Shown one piece after another: positions 43,073-51,493 of a DNA stretch of 64,000 nucleotides. Every line of letters starts with the position of its first letter. Position 1 is the stretch's first letter. The notes under the pieces were generated by a model, which saw nothing but the letters and a program-made list of their open reading frames with translations, was not told where the DNA came from and made no database searches. Position numbers and translations under genes: made by a program. Source of the DNA: Mycobacterium sp. E2733 (GTDB lineage: Bacteria > Actinomycetota > Actinomycetes > Mycobacteriales > Mycobacteriaceae); assembly GCF_001667585.1 (NCBI RefSeq), contig NZ_LZJZ01000024.1, positions 1 through 64,000 of the forward strand. Direction: 5' to 3'.

Positions 43073-43092
43073 GTAGGGGCGGAAGTCCTTAT
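43073..43092 (-). promoter_or_regulatory. DosR box in the hspX-nrdZ gap
   Basis: On the minus strand ATAAGGACTTCCGCCCCTAC matches 12 of 20 consensus positions. Its last 16 bases are identical to the box before the Rv2632c homologue. It lies 68 bp before hspX and 46 bp before nrdZ, so it could serve both. Confidence 0.6.
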
Positions 43093-43138
43093 CTCGTTTT
43101 GGACGACGACTTTTGGGTGTGACGGGGATACTCGAACG

Positions 43139-45244
43139 ATGGTCGGGAAAGCGCGATCCGCGCGGTGGCCGTCGAGCATCAGGCGCCGGGACGGACGCCT
43201 GGTGCCTTTCGATGTGGGCCGCATCGAGACGGCGATCGCTCGGGCCGCCCGTGAGGTCGGACACTGCGAGCCGGAGTTACCCGGCCGGCTGGCCAAGTCC
43301 GTGGCCGATGCGCTGGCGAGTCAGGCCCGGCGGGGAATTCCGGGGGTCGAGGAGATCCAAGATGTGGTCGAGGCGCAGCTGGCGGCGGCCGGCCTGGACG
43401 GCGTTGCCCGCGCTTACGCCGTCTACCGCGGGCACCATGCCGAATTGCGTGCGACCAAAGAGCTGATCGGTGTGCGCGACGAACTCAAATTGAGCGTGGC
43501 CGCCGTAACGGTGCTCGGCGAGCGCTATCTGCTGCGGGACGAGCGCGGCAGGCCCATTGAATCGACCGGCGAAATGATGGACCGCGTCGCGAACCATGTC
43601 GCGGGGGCCGAAGAGCAATTCCGGCCCGGGTCCTCGGCGGTGTGGGCTCAACGGTTTTCGGCGCTGCTGCGTGGCCTCGAGTTTCTCCCCAACTCGCCGA
43701 CGCTGATGAACGCCGGCACCGAACTGGGGCTGCTTTCCGCGTGTTTCGTTCTGCCAGTTGCTGATTCGTTGCACTCAATCTTCACCGCGCTCGCGCAGAG
43801 CGCGGACATACACCAGGCCGGCGGGGGAACCGGCTACGCGTTCACCCACCTACGACCCGCCGGCGATTCGGTGGCCCGCACCGGCGGGACGGCCAGCGGG
43901 CCCCTGTCGTTCCTTCGGCTGTTCGATCACGCCGCCGCGGTGATCTCGATGGGTGGTCGCAGGCGCGGCGCGTCGATGGCGGTGCTCGACGTATCGCACC
44001 CCGACATCTACGACTTCGTCACCGCCAAGTCCGGCGCGCCGAGCGAGCTCAACCAGTTCAATCTGTCGGTGGGCGTAACGGATCGGTTCCTGCGCGCCGT
44101 CGGGCGCGGCGGCAGCCATCGGCTGGTCAACCCGAGGACGGGCACGACGGTCGCGACCGTGCCCGCGGCCGATCTGTTCACCGCGATCTGCGAGGCCGCA
44201 CACCAATGCGGCGACCCCGGACTGGTGTTCCTCGACACGATCAACCGCGCCAATCCGACGCCGGCGCTCGGCCGGATCGAGGCCACCAATCCGTGTGGGG
44301 AAGTCCCTTTGCTGCCTTACGAATCGTGCAACCTGGGTTCGATCAACCTTGCCCGGATGGTCACTGGCGGCGGCGTCGATTGGGATCGGCTCACAGCGGT
44401 GACGGAACTGGCCGTGCGCTTCCTGGACGACGTCATCGACGTCACGCGCTTTCCCTTCCCCGAAGTCGAAGCAGCCACCAAAGCCACCCGCAAGATCGGG
44501 CTGGGCGTCATGGGCCTGGCGGAGATGCTGGCGGGCCTGGGCATTCCGTATGACAGCGAGCGCGGGGTTCGCCTGGCCGGCCGGATCGCCCGGACCGTCA
44601 ACCGGGCTGCACACGCCGCCTCGGAGCGACTGGCGGAAGAGCGCGGACCGTTTCCGGCCTTCCCGGACAGCCGGTTTACGGGATCGGTGCCACGGCGCAA
44701 CGCCCAGCTCACTTCGATCGCGCCGACCGGCACCATCTCGTTGATCGCCGGGACCAGCGCGGGGATCGAGCCGATGTTCGCGATCGCCTACGTGCGTGCC
44801 GTTATCGGGCGACGCCTGCTCGAAGTCAACTCGTGTTTCGACCGGCTCGCCCGCGACCGGGGTTTCTACCATCCCGACCTGATCGCCGAGATCGCCCGGC
44901 GCGGCGGCGTGCGCGAGGCTCGACACGTACCGGCGGAGGTTCGCGCGGCGTTCCCCACCGCAGCGGAGATCACCCCGGATTGGCACCTGCGGATGCAGGC
45001 CGCGGTGCAGCGGCATGTTGACGCCGCGGTGTCCAAGACCGTCAATCTGCCGGCGGAATCGACGGTCGACGATGTCCGCGCGATCTATCTGGCCGCGTGG
45101 AAGGCGAGGGTGAAAGGCATCACCGTCTACCGCTACGGCACCCGGGCCGGCCAGGTGCTCACATACGTCGGCTCCAACCAGGCCCTGCTTGCCGCCGATG
45201 CCACGTTCAGCGGCGGTTGCCTGGGACGCCGGTGCGAATTCTGA
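43139..45244 (+). CDS. nrdZ: B12-dependent (class II) ribonucleotide reductase
   Basis: 701 residues (Rv0570 NrdZ is 692). N-terminal ATP-cone (SSIRRRDGRLVPFDVGRIETAIARAAREVG), catalytic barrel with NPCGEVPLLPYESCNLGSIN near 383-402 and PTGTISLIAGTSAGIEP near 532. Oxygen-independent reduction of ribonucleotides, useful in hypoxia; nrdZ is in the DosR regulon. ATG 43139 fits family length, and GATACT at 43127-43132 could be a leaderless -10. Confidence 0.88.
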   Translation: MVGKARSARWPSSIRRRDGRLVPFDVGRIETAIARAAREVGHCEPELPGRLAKSVADALASQARRGIPGVEEIQDVVEAQLAAAGLDGVARAYAVYRGHHAELRATKELIGVRDELKLSVAAVTVLGERYLLRDERGRPIESTGEMMDRVANHVAGAEEQFRPGSSAVWAQRFSALLRGLEFLPNSPTLMNAGTELGLLSACFVLPVADSLHSIFTALAQSADIHQAGGGTGYAFTHLRPAGDSVARTGGTASGPLSFLRLFDHAAAVISMGGRRRGASMAVLDVSHPDIYDFVTAKSGAPSELNQFNLSVGVTDRFLRAVGRGGSHRLVNPRTGTTVATVPAADLFTAICEAAHQCGDPGLVFLDTINRANPTPALGRIEATNPCGEVPLLPYESCNLGSINLARMVTGGGVDWDRLTAVTELAVRFLDDVIDVTRFPFPEVEAATKATRKIGLGVMGLAEMLAGLGIPYDSERGVRLAGRIARTVNRAAHAASERLAEERGPFPAFPDSRFTGSVPRRNAQLTSIAPTGTISLIAGTSAGIEPMFAIAYVRAVIGRRLLEVNSCFDRLARDRGFYHPDLIAEIARRGGVREARHVPAEVRAAFPTAAEITPDWHLRMQAAVQRHVDAAVSKTVNLPAESTVDDVRAIYLAAWKARVKGITVYRYGTRAGQVLTYVGSNQALLAADATFSGGCLGRRCEF

Positions 45245-45276
45245 CCGTGCCCCAAGCGGGTCGATTGGCCGCCCGC

Positions 45277-45296
45277 GCGGGGTCCTACGGCCCTAG
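45277..45296 (+). promoter_or_regulatory. weak DosR-type site before the site-2 protease gene
   Basis: GCGGGGTCCTACGGCCCTAG matches 12 of 20 DosR positions, with a GGGTCCTACGGCCC core. Centre 90.5 bp before GTG 45377. The homologue Rv2625c is in the DosR regulon, which supports it. Confidence 0.45.
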
Positions 45297-45376
45297 CGAC
45301 GGCCACGGCGGCGCCCTACTTTCGAGCAAGAGGCGGCAGCCGTACCGTCTCGCCTCAACGGTTCTGGAGGTTTGCG

Positions 45377-46537
45377 GTGCGCGATGCGATCCCAATCGGG
45401 CGGATCGCCGGATTTCCGGTGAAGGTCCACTGGAGCGTGCTGGTCATCCTGTGGTTGTTCACCTGGAGCCTGGCAAGCACCCTGCCGGGAACCGCCAAGG
45501 GATATTCGCACGGCGCCTACTGGTTGGCCGGAGCGTGCGGCGCGCTGGTGCTGTTGGCCTCGCTGGTGGCGCACGAGCTCGCACATGCCGTCGTCGCCCG
45601 CCGCGCCGGGGTGTCGGTGGGGAGCGTGACGCTCTGGCTGTTCGGCGGCGTGACCACCCTTGGCGGCGAGGCGAAGACACCCAAGGCGGCATTCCGGATC
45701 GCCATTGCCGGCCCCGCAACCAGCCTCGCGCTGGCGGCCGCGTTCGGCGGGCTGGTCGCGGCCCTGCAGACTGTGCGCGCCGCTCCCATCGCGGTCGGCG
45801 TCGCTTCCTGGTTGGCCGTCATCAACCTGCTGCTGGGGTTGTTCAACCTGTTGCCGGGCGCACCCTTGGACGGTGGTCGGGTGCTGCGGGCCATCCTGTG
45901 GCGCCGCCACGGGGACAGCGTGCGGGCCAGCATCGGCGCGGCTCACGCCGGACGGGTGGTCGCATTCATCCTGATTGCATTGGGCTTGGCCGAATTCTTG
46001 TTGGGCGGCTTGGTCGGCGGTGTCTGGCTGGCGTTCATCGGTTGGTTCATCTTCGCCGCCAGTCGCGAAGAGGAGACCCGGATATCGACCCAGCAGATGT
46101 TTTCCGGCGTACGCGTCGCCGACGCGATGACCGCCCGGCCGCATACCGCTCCCGGTTGGATCACCGTCGACGATTTCGTCCAGCGCTATGTGCTCGGTGA
46201 CCGGCACTCGGCGTATCCGGTCGTCGACCGGAGCGGGTCGATCACCGGTCTGATCACGTTGCGGCGGTTACGTGAGGTCGCGCCCGCCCAGCGGGCCACC
46301 AGCACCGTGGCGGAGGTCGCCCAACCGCTGCACGAGGTGCCGTCCGGCGCGCCGCAGGAGCCGCTGACCGCCCTGCTGGAGCGGATGGCACCGGCCGGTC
46401 CCCGCAGCCGTGCCCTGGTGTTCGACGGCGGTGAGGTGGTCGGCATCGTGACGCCCACCGACGTGGCGCGGCTCATCGAGGTTTATCGGCTCGCCCACCC
46501 GGAAGACGCGAAACCGACTTCGGCGCAGAGCATTTAG
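45377..46537 (+). CDS. site-2-type zinc metalloprotease with CBS domains (Rv2625c homologue)
   Basis: 386 residues from GTG 45377 (TGGAGG upstream). Membrane core of about six segments with the zinc motif VAHELAHAV near 64-72 and the third ligand in [12 protein letters not shown] near 155-166. Two CBS domains follow at about 250-375 ([42 protein letters not shown]). Such proteases cut membrane proteins; the CBS pair probably senses nucleotides. It is the right edge of the dormancy block. Confidence 0.85.
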   Translation: MRDAIPIGRIAGFPVKVHWSVLVILWLFTWSLASTLPGTAKGYSHGAYWLAGACGALVLLASLVAHELAHAVVARRAGVSVGSVTLWLFGGVTTLGGEAKTPKAAFRIAIAGPATSLALAAAFGGLVAALQTVRAAPIAVGVASWLAVINLLLGLFNLLPGAPLDGGRVLRAILWRRHGDSVRASIGAAHAGRVVAFILIALGLAEFLLGGLVGGVWLAFIGWFIFAASREEETRISTQQMFSGVRVADAMTARPHTAPGWITVDDFVQRYVLGDRHSAYPVVDRSGSITGLITLRRLREVAPAQRATSTVAEVAQPLHEVPSGAPQEPLTALLERMAPAGPRSRALVFDGGEVVGIVTPTDVARLIEVYRLAHPEDAKPTSAQSI

Positions 46538-46547
46538 GCCATGTCAC

Positions 46548-47369
46548 TCAGGGTTTGTGGGCGACGATGGCGACCGCGGTCAGTTGCTTGCGGTGCCGGC
46601 GGAATGTGCGGCGCATCGTGAGGACCCGCTTGCGGGCGTCCCGATGGACCAGCACGTTGCGGGCGAACCGCAGCGCCCCCAGCAGCCCTTCGTCGGCGAC
46701 CAGTCGGCGCGGCTGCAACAGCGCCATCGGCGCGGTCGCGACGTGGTCGACCACCAGCCCGTGGCCGGCGAGCAGCCGCGACCATTCCGCGATCGTCAGC
46801 GGCCGCGCGTTCACCTTGATCGCACGGGCCAGCGATTGCCGGATGTCGGTGCTGACCTCCTCCGAGACCGTGTCCGGGGTCAGGGCCAATTCGTGGATCG
46901 CATACCGGCCCCCCGGCCGTAGCACGCGCGACGCCTCGGCGACGATGGCGTGCTTTGCCGCGTCGCCCTGCATGGTCAGCATCGCCTCCCCGATGACGAC
47001 ATCCGTACCTGCGTCCGGCAATCCGGTCGCCGCCGCATCGGTGACCCGGACCGCGCCATTCTCGACGCCGAGTTCGGTGAGCACGCCGCGAACCACCGTG
47101 GCCGCGTCGGGATCCCCCTCGGCACCGATGTACGACCGTGGGTGGCGGGCCAGGATCTCGGTGGCGGTGCGGCCGAGGCCCGGGGCCAGCTCGACCACGT
47201 CGGCGCCGGCCAGCTCGGCGCGGGCCAGCAGGGTGCGGGTGAGCTCGACGCCGCCGGGTCGCAGGACGCGTTTACCGAGCCGGGCCAGCAGCCAATGGCC
47301 CGCGACAGCGTCGTCGGCGCGGCCCGCCGCAGGCAGGGAAGGTCGCGAATCGGATCGTGACTTGATCAT
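46548..47369 (-). CDS. SAM-dependent methyltransferase (Rv2622 homologue)
   Basis: 273 residues, same as Rv2622. Class I methyltransferase fold: VVELAPGLGRTATEIL (motif I) near 60-75, YIGAEGDPDAA, DVVIGEAMLTMQGD and VLRPGGRYAIHEL. The substrate is unknown. Divergent from the ferredoxin gene. Confidence 0.8.
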   Translation of the reverse strand: MIKSRSDSRPSLPAAGRADDAVAGHWLLARLGKRVLRPGGVELTRTLLARAELAGADVVELAPGLGRTATEILARHPRSYIGAEGDPDAATVVRGVLTELGVENGAVRVTDAAATGLPDAGTDVVIGEAMLTMQGDAAKHAIVAEASRVLRPGGRYAIHELALTPDTVSEEVSTDIRQSLARAIKVNARPLTIAEWSRLLAGHGLVVDHVATAPMALLQPRRLVADEGLLGALRFARNVLVHRDARKRVLTMRRTFRRHRKQLTAVAIVAHKP

Positions 47370-47437
47370 CAGACCGCCTGCCGCGCAGGCGATTTCAGAA
47401 GGGCATTCACGGTTCTCCCAAACGCTCTCGTTTTTAC

Positions 47438-47463
47438 AAGCAATGTTGTGTAAACTCTAGCCC
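47438..47463. promoter_or_regulatory. fdxA promoter with overlapping palindrome
   Basis: TAAACT (47451-47456) fits TANNNT and ends 7 nt before the ATG, giving a leaderless mRNA. The arms TTTACA and TGTAAA form an imperfect palindrome of about 22 bp that ends in the -10 itself, so a bound protein would block RNA polymerase. The HTH regulator encoded just downstream is the obvious candidate. Confidence 0.6.
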
Positions 47464-47820
47464 ATGACGTACGTAATCGGGAAGCCGTGCATCGATGTGA
47501 TGGACCGCGCCTGCGTGGAGGAGTGTCCCGTCGACTGTATCTACGAGGGCGGCCGCGCGCTCTACATACATCCGGACGAATGCGTGGACTGCGGCGCGTG
47601 CGAGCCGGTGTGTCCGGTCGAGGCCATCTACTACGAAGACGACCTGCCTGAGGAACTCAGACCGTACCTGGCCGACAATGAGGCGTTCTTCGCCGAAACG
47701 CTGCCGGGTCGCGACGCGCCCTTGGGATCCCCGGGTGGGGCGGCCAAGATCGGTCCGCTCGGTGTAGACACGCCTTTGGTGGCCGCTCAGCCGACGGCCG
47801 ACCAAGCAGAGGGAGCGTGA
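47464..47820 (+). CDS. fdxA: seven-iron ferredoxin
   Basis: 118 residues, resembling M. tuberculosis FdxA in full (MTYVIG, CVEECPVDCIYEG, PDECVDCGACEPVCPVEAIY, GSPGGAA, GVDTPLVAA). The first cluster has the wider spacing CIDVMDRACVEECP typical of the 3Fe-4S site; the second is a normal CxxCxxCxxxCP 4Fe-4S site. A low-potential electron carrier. In M. tuberculosis fdxA lies elsewhere and is DosR-induced; here it sits with a redox-type regulator. Confidence 0.9.
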   Translation: MTYVIGKPCIDVMDRACVEECPVDCIYEGGRALYIHPDECVDCGACEPVCPVEAIYYEDDLPEELRPYLADNEAFFAETLPGRDAPLGSPGGAAKIGPLGVDTPLVAAQPTADQAEGA

Positions 47821-47827
47821 GGGTCGC

Positions 47828-48508
47828 GTGAAGTTGTCGCCGACGTCGACCGGGGAATCGGCCAGCCGCCGCCGCGAGGTCCTGCGGGTGTTGCGGGCGT
47901 CGCCCGAGCCCATGAGCATCGCCGCGATCGCCGACGTGCTGGGCGTACACCCCAATACCGTCCGCTTCCACCTCGACAGCCTGGTCGGTGACGGGCAGGT
48001 GGAGCACGTCGAGCTGGACCGCAAGGGGCCGGGTCGCCCGCCGCTGATGTTCCGTGCGGTCCGGCAGATGGATCGCGGCGGCACGCGGCACTATCGCCTG
48101 CTTGCCGAGATCTTGGCCGTGGCGTTCGCCGGAGAGCGTGATGCCGGCGCCAAGGCGTTGGCCGCGGGCCGGGCCTGGGGGCACAAACTGGATGGCAGCC
48201 TGGAAGCGGTACCCGCGAAACCCGCCAGCGCCGACGACGCCATCGACCACTTGGTCAACATGCTCGACGAGCTGGGCTTCGCGCCCGAGCGCCGGGCGGC
48301 CGACGGGGAGCAACAGGTGGGCCTGCGGCACTGCCCGTTCCTGGAATTGGCGGAGAACCGGACCGCCGTCGTGTGCCCGGTGCACCTGGGCCTCATGCAA
48401 GGCGCCATGGAAGCCTGGGAAGCGCCGGTGTCGGTCGATCGGCTCGACGCCTTCGTGGAACCGGATCTGTGCGTGGCGCATCTGGCGCCGCAGCAGGCGG
48501 CCAAATGA
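47828..48508 (+). CDS. HTH regulator with C-terminal cysteines (Rv2621c homologue)
   Basis: 226 residues from GTG 47828. Winged helix at 15-75 (REVLRVLRASPEPMSIAAIADVLGVHPNTVRFHLDSLVGDGQVE) and a C-terminal sensor domain with HCPF-x11-CPVH, a CX13C pair, and a third Cys in EPDLCVAH. That arrangement is like SufR-type Fe-S regulators. Seven bases after fdxA and coupled to the next gene by ATGA. It probably regulates its own operon through the palindrome at 47438-47463. Confidence 0.75.
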   Translation: MKLSPTSTGESASRRREVLRVLRASPEPMSIAAIADVLGVHPNTVRFHLDSLVGDGQVEHVELDRKGPGRPPLMFRAVRQMDRGGTRHYRLLAEILAVAFAGERDAGAKALAAGRAWGHKLDGSLEAVPAKPASADDAIDHLVNMLDELGFAPERRAADGEQQVGLRHCPFLELAENRTAVVCPVHLGLMQGAMEAWEAPVSVDRLDAFVEPDLCVAHLAPQQAAK

Positions 48509-48930
48509 GCACGGGACCGGCGATCGCCGTTGCGGTCACCTTCGTGTGGCTCGGCATGGTGCTGGCGATCTCGTTCCTGGAAGCCCCGCTGAAATTTCAC
48601 GCGCCCAACGTGACCTTGCAGATCGGGCTCGGCATCGGTCGGCTGGTGTTTCGGGCCCTCAACACCGTCGAGGTCTGCTTCGCCCTGGTCCTCGTGGCGA
48701 TCGTGGCCGGGGGCCTGACGACCACGGGCATCGCCGCCGCGGTTTTCGTCGCTGCCGGCGCGCTGGCCGTGCAGCTGATCGCGGTACGCCCCCGATTGAC
48801 CCGCCGATCGGACAGCGTGCTCGCCGGGTCGGCCGGACCGCGCTCCCGAGCCCACTACGTGTACGTCGGCTTCGAGGTGGTCAAGGTAATCGCGTTAGTC
48901 GTTGCGGGGATACTGCTATTGACGGCCTGA
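48505..48930 (+). CDS. four-TM membrane protein (Rv2620c homologue)
   Basis: 141 residues, the same as Rv2620c, with four hydrophobic segments (near 5-27, 47-70, 72-92 and 118-140). The start overlaps the regulator stop by ATGA. No catalytic motif. Confidence 0.75.
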   Translation: MSTGPAIAVAVTFVWLGMVLAISFLEAPLKFHAPNVTLQIGLGIGRLVFRALNTVEVCFALVLVAIVAGGLTTTGIAAAVFVAAGALAVQLIAVRPRLTRRSDSVLAGSAGPRSRAHYVYVGFEVVKVIALVVAGILLLTA

Positions 48931-48962
48931 TCGCGTCCGCTCAACCGCAAAGGACTCAAGCT

Positions 48963-49307
48963 ATGGAATCGATCTCGTTGACCAGCCTCGCGTCCGAAAA
49001 GCTGGCCGAGGCCAAGGAATCGCACAGCGGCCGGGCCGCCCACACCATTCACGGTGGCCATACCCACGAACTTCGGCAGACTGTGCTGGCATTGCTTGGC
49101 GGCCATGAGCTTTCCGAACACGACAGCCCCGGTGAGTCAACGCTGCAGGTGCTGCAGGGCCACGTCCGCCTGACCGCCGACGGTGACGCCTGGGAAGGCA
49201 AGACCGGCGACTATGTCGCGATTCCGGCGCAACGGCACGCCCTGCTTGCGGTCGAGGATTCGGTGGTCATGCTGACCGTGCTCAAGACCATTCCCTCGGT
49301 TCACTAG
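48963..49307 (+). CDS. cupin-fold protein (Rv2619c homologue)
   Basis: 114 residues from ATG 48963 (AAAGGACT upstream). Single cupin barrel: HTHELRQTVLALLGGHELSEHDSPGESTLQVLQGHVRL and GDYVAIPAQRHALLAVEDSVVMLTV. Metal ligands are not obvious. Small-molecule binding or a redox stress role is possible. Confidence 0.75.
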   Translation: MESISLTSLASEKLAEAKESHSGRAAHTIHGGHTHELRQTVLALLGGHELSEHDSPGESTLQVLQGHVRLTADGDAWEGKTGDYVAIPAQRHALLAVEDSVVMLTVLKTIPSVH

Positions 49308-49311
49308 CCGG

Positions 49312-50253
49312 ATGCTTTCGACGCCCTGGTCAAGGGAATTCGGGCTGCGGGTACCGATCGTCAACGCGCCGATGGGGGGCGTCGCGGGGGGTCGGCTGGC
49401 CGCGGCACTCACGGCGGCCGGCGGCCTGGGCATGGTCGGCATGGGCAGCGTCGCCACGAGGGACCTGCTGCGAACCCAGCTGCAGCACGTGCGGGGAAGG
49501 TTCGGTATCGGCCTGGTCGATTGGGTGATGCGCACCGAGGCGGGGCTGCTCGAGGATTCCCTGGCCGCGCGGCCGGCCCTGCTGTCGGTCAGTTTCGGGA
49601 CCGACTGGTCCTGGGTCGCGAAGGCGCACGACGCCGGGATCGCCACCGCCACACAGGTATACGACGCTGTCGGGGCGCGGCAGGCGGCCGATGCCGGCGT
49701 CGACATTCTGGTCGCCCGGGGTTCGGAGGGCGGCGGTCACGGCGAGACGAAGCTCGCGACGCTGCCCTTGCTCGACACCGTGCTGGACGCCGTCTCGCTG
49801 CCGGTGCTCGCGGGCGGCGGTGTCGCTTCGGCGCGCAGCCTGGCCGCCGTGCTGGCCGCCGGTGCGAGCGGGGCCTGGGTGGGTACCCGCCTGGCCGCGT
49901 GTCCGGAGTCGCTCTCCGGCGACGGCAGCCGCCGCGCGCTGATCGCGGCCCGGGCCACCGACACCGCGGTCACCCGGGCCTTCGACGTCGCCCAGGCCCG
50001 GCCGTGGCCCGCGCGATTCCCGTCCCGGGTGCTGACCAACGACTTCGTCGAGCGATGGTCGGGCAAAGAGGACACGATCAACCGGCAGGCCTGCGACGAC
50101 CTCGCCGCATCCATCGCCGCCGACGACCGCCGCGTGGCCCCCGTGGACGCCGGTCAGGGCGTCGGGATGATTGCCGACGCTGCGTCGGTGGCCGAGGTGA
50201 TTGACGAAATGTGTTCGGGCGCAGAGCGTTTGCTGAGCACCTGGGGCTCCTAG
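49312..50253 (+). CDS. nitronate monooxygenase (2-nitropropane dioxygenase family)
   Basis: 313 residues. TIM-barrel FMN enzyme: VPIVNAPMGGVAGG at the N-terminus, ILVARGSEGGGHGE near 125-140 and VLAGGGVASARSLAAVLAAGASGAWVGT near 163-190. It oxidises alkyl nitronates such as propionate-3-nitronate. Last of the fdxA-regulator-membrane-cupin series (4 bp gap to the cupin). Confidence 0.85.
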   Translation: MLSTPWSREFGLRVPIVNAPMGGVAGGRLAAALTAAGGLGMVGMGSVATRDLLRTQLQHVRGRFGIGLVDWVMRTEAGLLEDSLAARPALLSVSFGTDWSWVAKAHDAGIATATQVYDAVGARQAADAGVDILVARGSEGGGHGETKLATLPLLDTVLDAVSLPVLAGGGVASARSLAAVLAAGASGAWVGTRLAACPESLSGDGSRRALIAARATDTAVTRAFDVAQARPWPARFPSRVLTNDFVERWSGKEDTINRQACDDLAASIAADDRRVAPVDAGQGVGMIADAASVAEVIDEMCSGAERLLSTWGS

Positions 50254-50260
50254 CGTCGGC

Positions 50261-50968
50261 CTAGCCGTCGCCGGGGGTGAGCACGACGCAACAGCGGTCC
50301 GGCCCGGGGCACAGTTGGGCGTCGGGTCCGTGCGGCGCCAGGGCATCGGCGAGGCCGGTGATGAGCGCGTGGTTCATGTTGCAGGCCAGCTCGGTCTGCT
50401 CCTGCGCGAGCGCGTGGAATGGGCAGTTGGCGAGTTCGATCCTGCGACCGACGGCGCGGGGCTCATAGCCGTACCTGCTCAATACCTTGACGGCGAGCTT
50501 GAGTCCCGCGGCCGCGCTGGCGGGCCGGCGCGGCGTGGCGCCGATGGTCCGCCCGTATTCGTGCGCGACCCCGTTGAGGACCTCGACAACGGGCTGACCG
50601 GTTGAGGACGACTCGGCGATCGCCGTCGCCATCAACCGTCCCGCCAGTTCGTACTCGCGCTGGGGAAGGGTGACCGCGATGTCGCGGCCCGCCCGGCGAT
50701 ACAGCTTGGACGTCCGTCCGGCGCCCGGCCCGGATCGGCCGGTCACGCGCGCGTAGTCGCTCTCCAGCAGGCCCTCGGCGGTCAACCGATCCAAGTGAAA
50801 CTTGGCCTGGTGGTGGGCAATGCCGACCGCGTCGGCCGCCTGGTCGCGGCTCACCGGTGCCGGCTGGGCGCACACGAACCGGTAGAGCTCGCGGCGCACC
50901 GGATCGGCGAGCGCCCCGATGCCGGCGGCGTCGCGCTCCAGGGAGTCGTCGTCCACGTCAACAGCCAT
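50261..50968 (-). CDS. HTH regulator with C-terminal cysteines (Rv2618 homologue)
   Basis: 235 residues. Winged helix at about 15-70 (RRELYRFVCAQPAPVSRDQAADAVGIAHHQAKFHLDRLTAEGLLE) and a C-terminal domain with NCPFHAL-x6-CNMNH (CX13C, the same spacing as the regulator at 47828) and a last cysteine cluster in LCPGPDRCC. Suggests a second Fe-S or thiol sensor of the same family. Divergent from a DoxX-like gene with inverted repeats between. Confidence 0.75.
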   Translation of the reverse strand: MAVDVDDDSLERDAAGIGALADPVRRELYRFVCAQPAPVSRDQAADAVGIAHHQAKFHLDRLTAEGLLESDYARVTGRSGPGAGRTSKLYRRAGRDIAVTLPQREYELAGRLMATAIAESSSTGQPVVEVLNGVAHEYGRTIGATPRRPASAAAGLKLAVKVLSRYGYEPRAVGRRIELANCPFHALAQEQTELACNMNHALITGLADALAPHGPDAQLCPGPDRCCVVLTPGDG

Positions 50969-51036
50969 TTCTAACAGATAAAACTCTTGACGCTACAGTC
51001 TACAGGTTCTAACGTTCAGATTATTATCTGTTAGAA
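50969..51036. promoter_or_regulatory. 13-bp inverted repeats in the regulator-DoxX gap
   Basis: TTCTAACAGATAA (50969-50981) and TTATCTGTTAGAA (51024-51036) are perfect inverted copies, one touching each start region. An extra TTCTAAC half-site at 51007-51013 pairs with GTTAGAA at 51030-51036. This is a likely operator set for the divergent regulator. Confidence 0.65.
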
Positions 51037-51046
51037 GGAGGAATCC

Positions 51047-51484
51047 ATGACCACTACCCGCGCGAATCCCGCACTCGCTGCCCAGCTGAAGGACCCGGCA
51101 CTGTCGGCGTACTACGCCCTTCGCATCGTGTTCACCGTCGCGCCTATCGTCTTCGGGCTGGACAAGTTCTTCAACGTCCTGACCCACCCGCATCACTGGA
51201 GCATGTACCTGGCCGGCTGGATCAACGACCTGGTGCCCGGGACCGCCGATCAATGCATGTATCTGGTGGGCGTCATCGAGATCGTGGCCGGCGTGCTGGT
51301 CGCCGTCGTACCGCGGTTCGGCGCATGGGTGGTCGCGGCGTGGCTGGCGGGAATCATCCTCGACCTCGTCACCGGTCCGGGCTTCTACGACGTCGCACTG
51401 CGCGACTTCGGTTTGCTGGTCGGCGCCATCGCGCTCGCCCGGCTGGCGCAGGGCGTGCACGCCGGCAGCATCGGGCGCCGATAG
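51047..51484 (+). CDS. DoxX-like membrane protein (Rv2617c homologue)
   Basis: 145 residues (Rv2617c is 146), preceded by AAGGAGG. Hydrophobic segments near 20-42, 68-90, 92-108 and 118-137, with LRIVFTVAPIVFGLDKF and YLVGVIEIVAGVLV as in DoxX-like proteins. DoxX links to thiol/redox homeostasis in M. tuberculosis. Probably controlled by the divergent regulator. Confidence 0.75.
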   Translation: MTTTRANPALAAQLKDPALSAYYALRIVFTVAPIVFGLDKFFNVLTHPHHWSMYLAGWINDLVPGTADQCMYLVGVIEIVAGVLVAVVPRFGAWVVAAWLAGIILDLVTGPGFYDVALRDFGLLVGAIALARLAQGVHAGSIGRR

Positions 51485-51493
51485 CCGGCCGGC

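Noticed and set aside
43006..43138. cobalamin riboswitch before the B12-dependent nrdZ
   Set aside because: The gap is only 133 bp, is shared with hspX, and shows no B12-box-like sequence.
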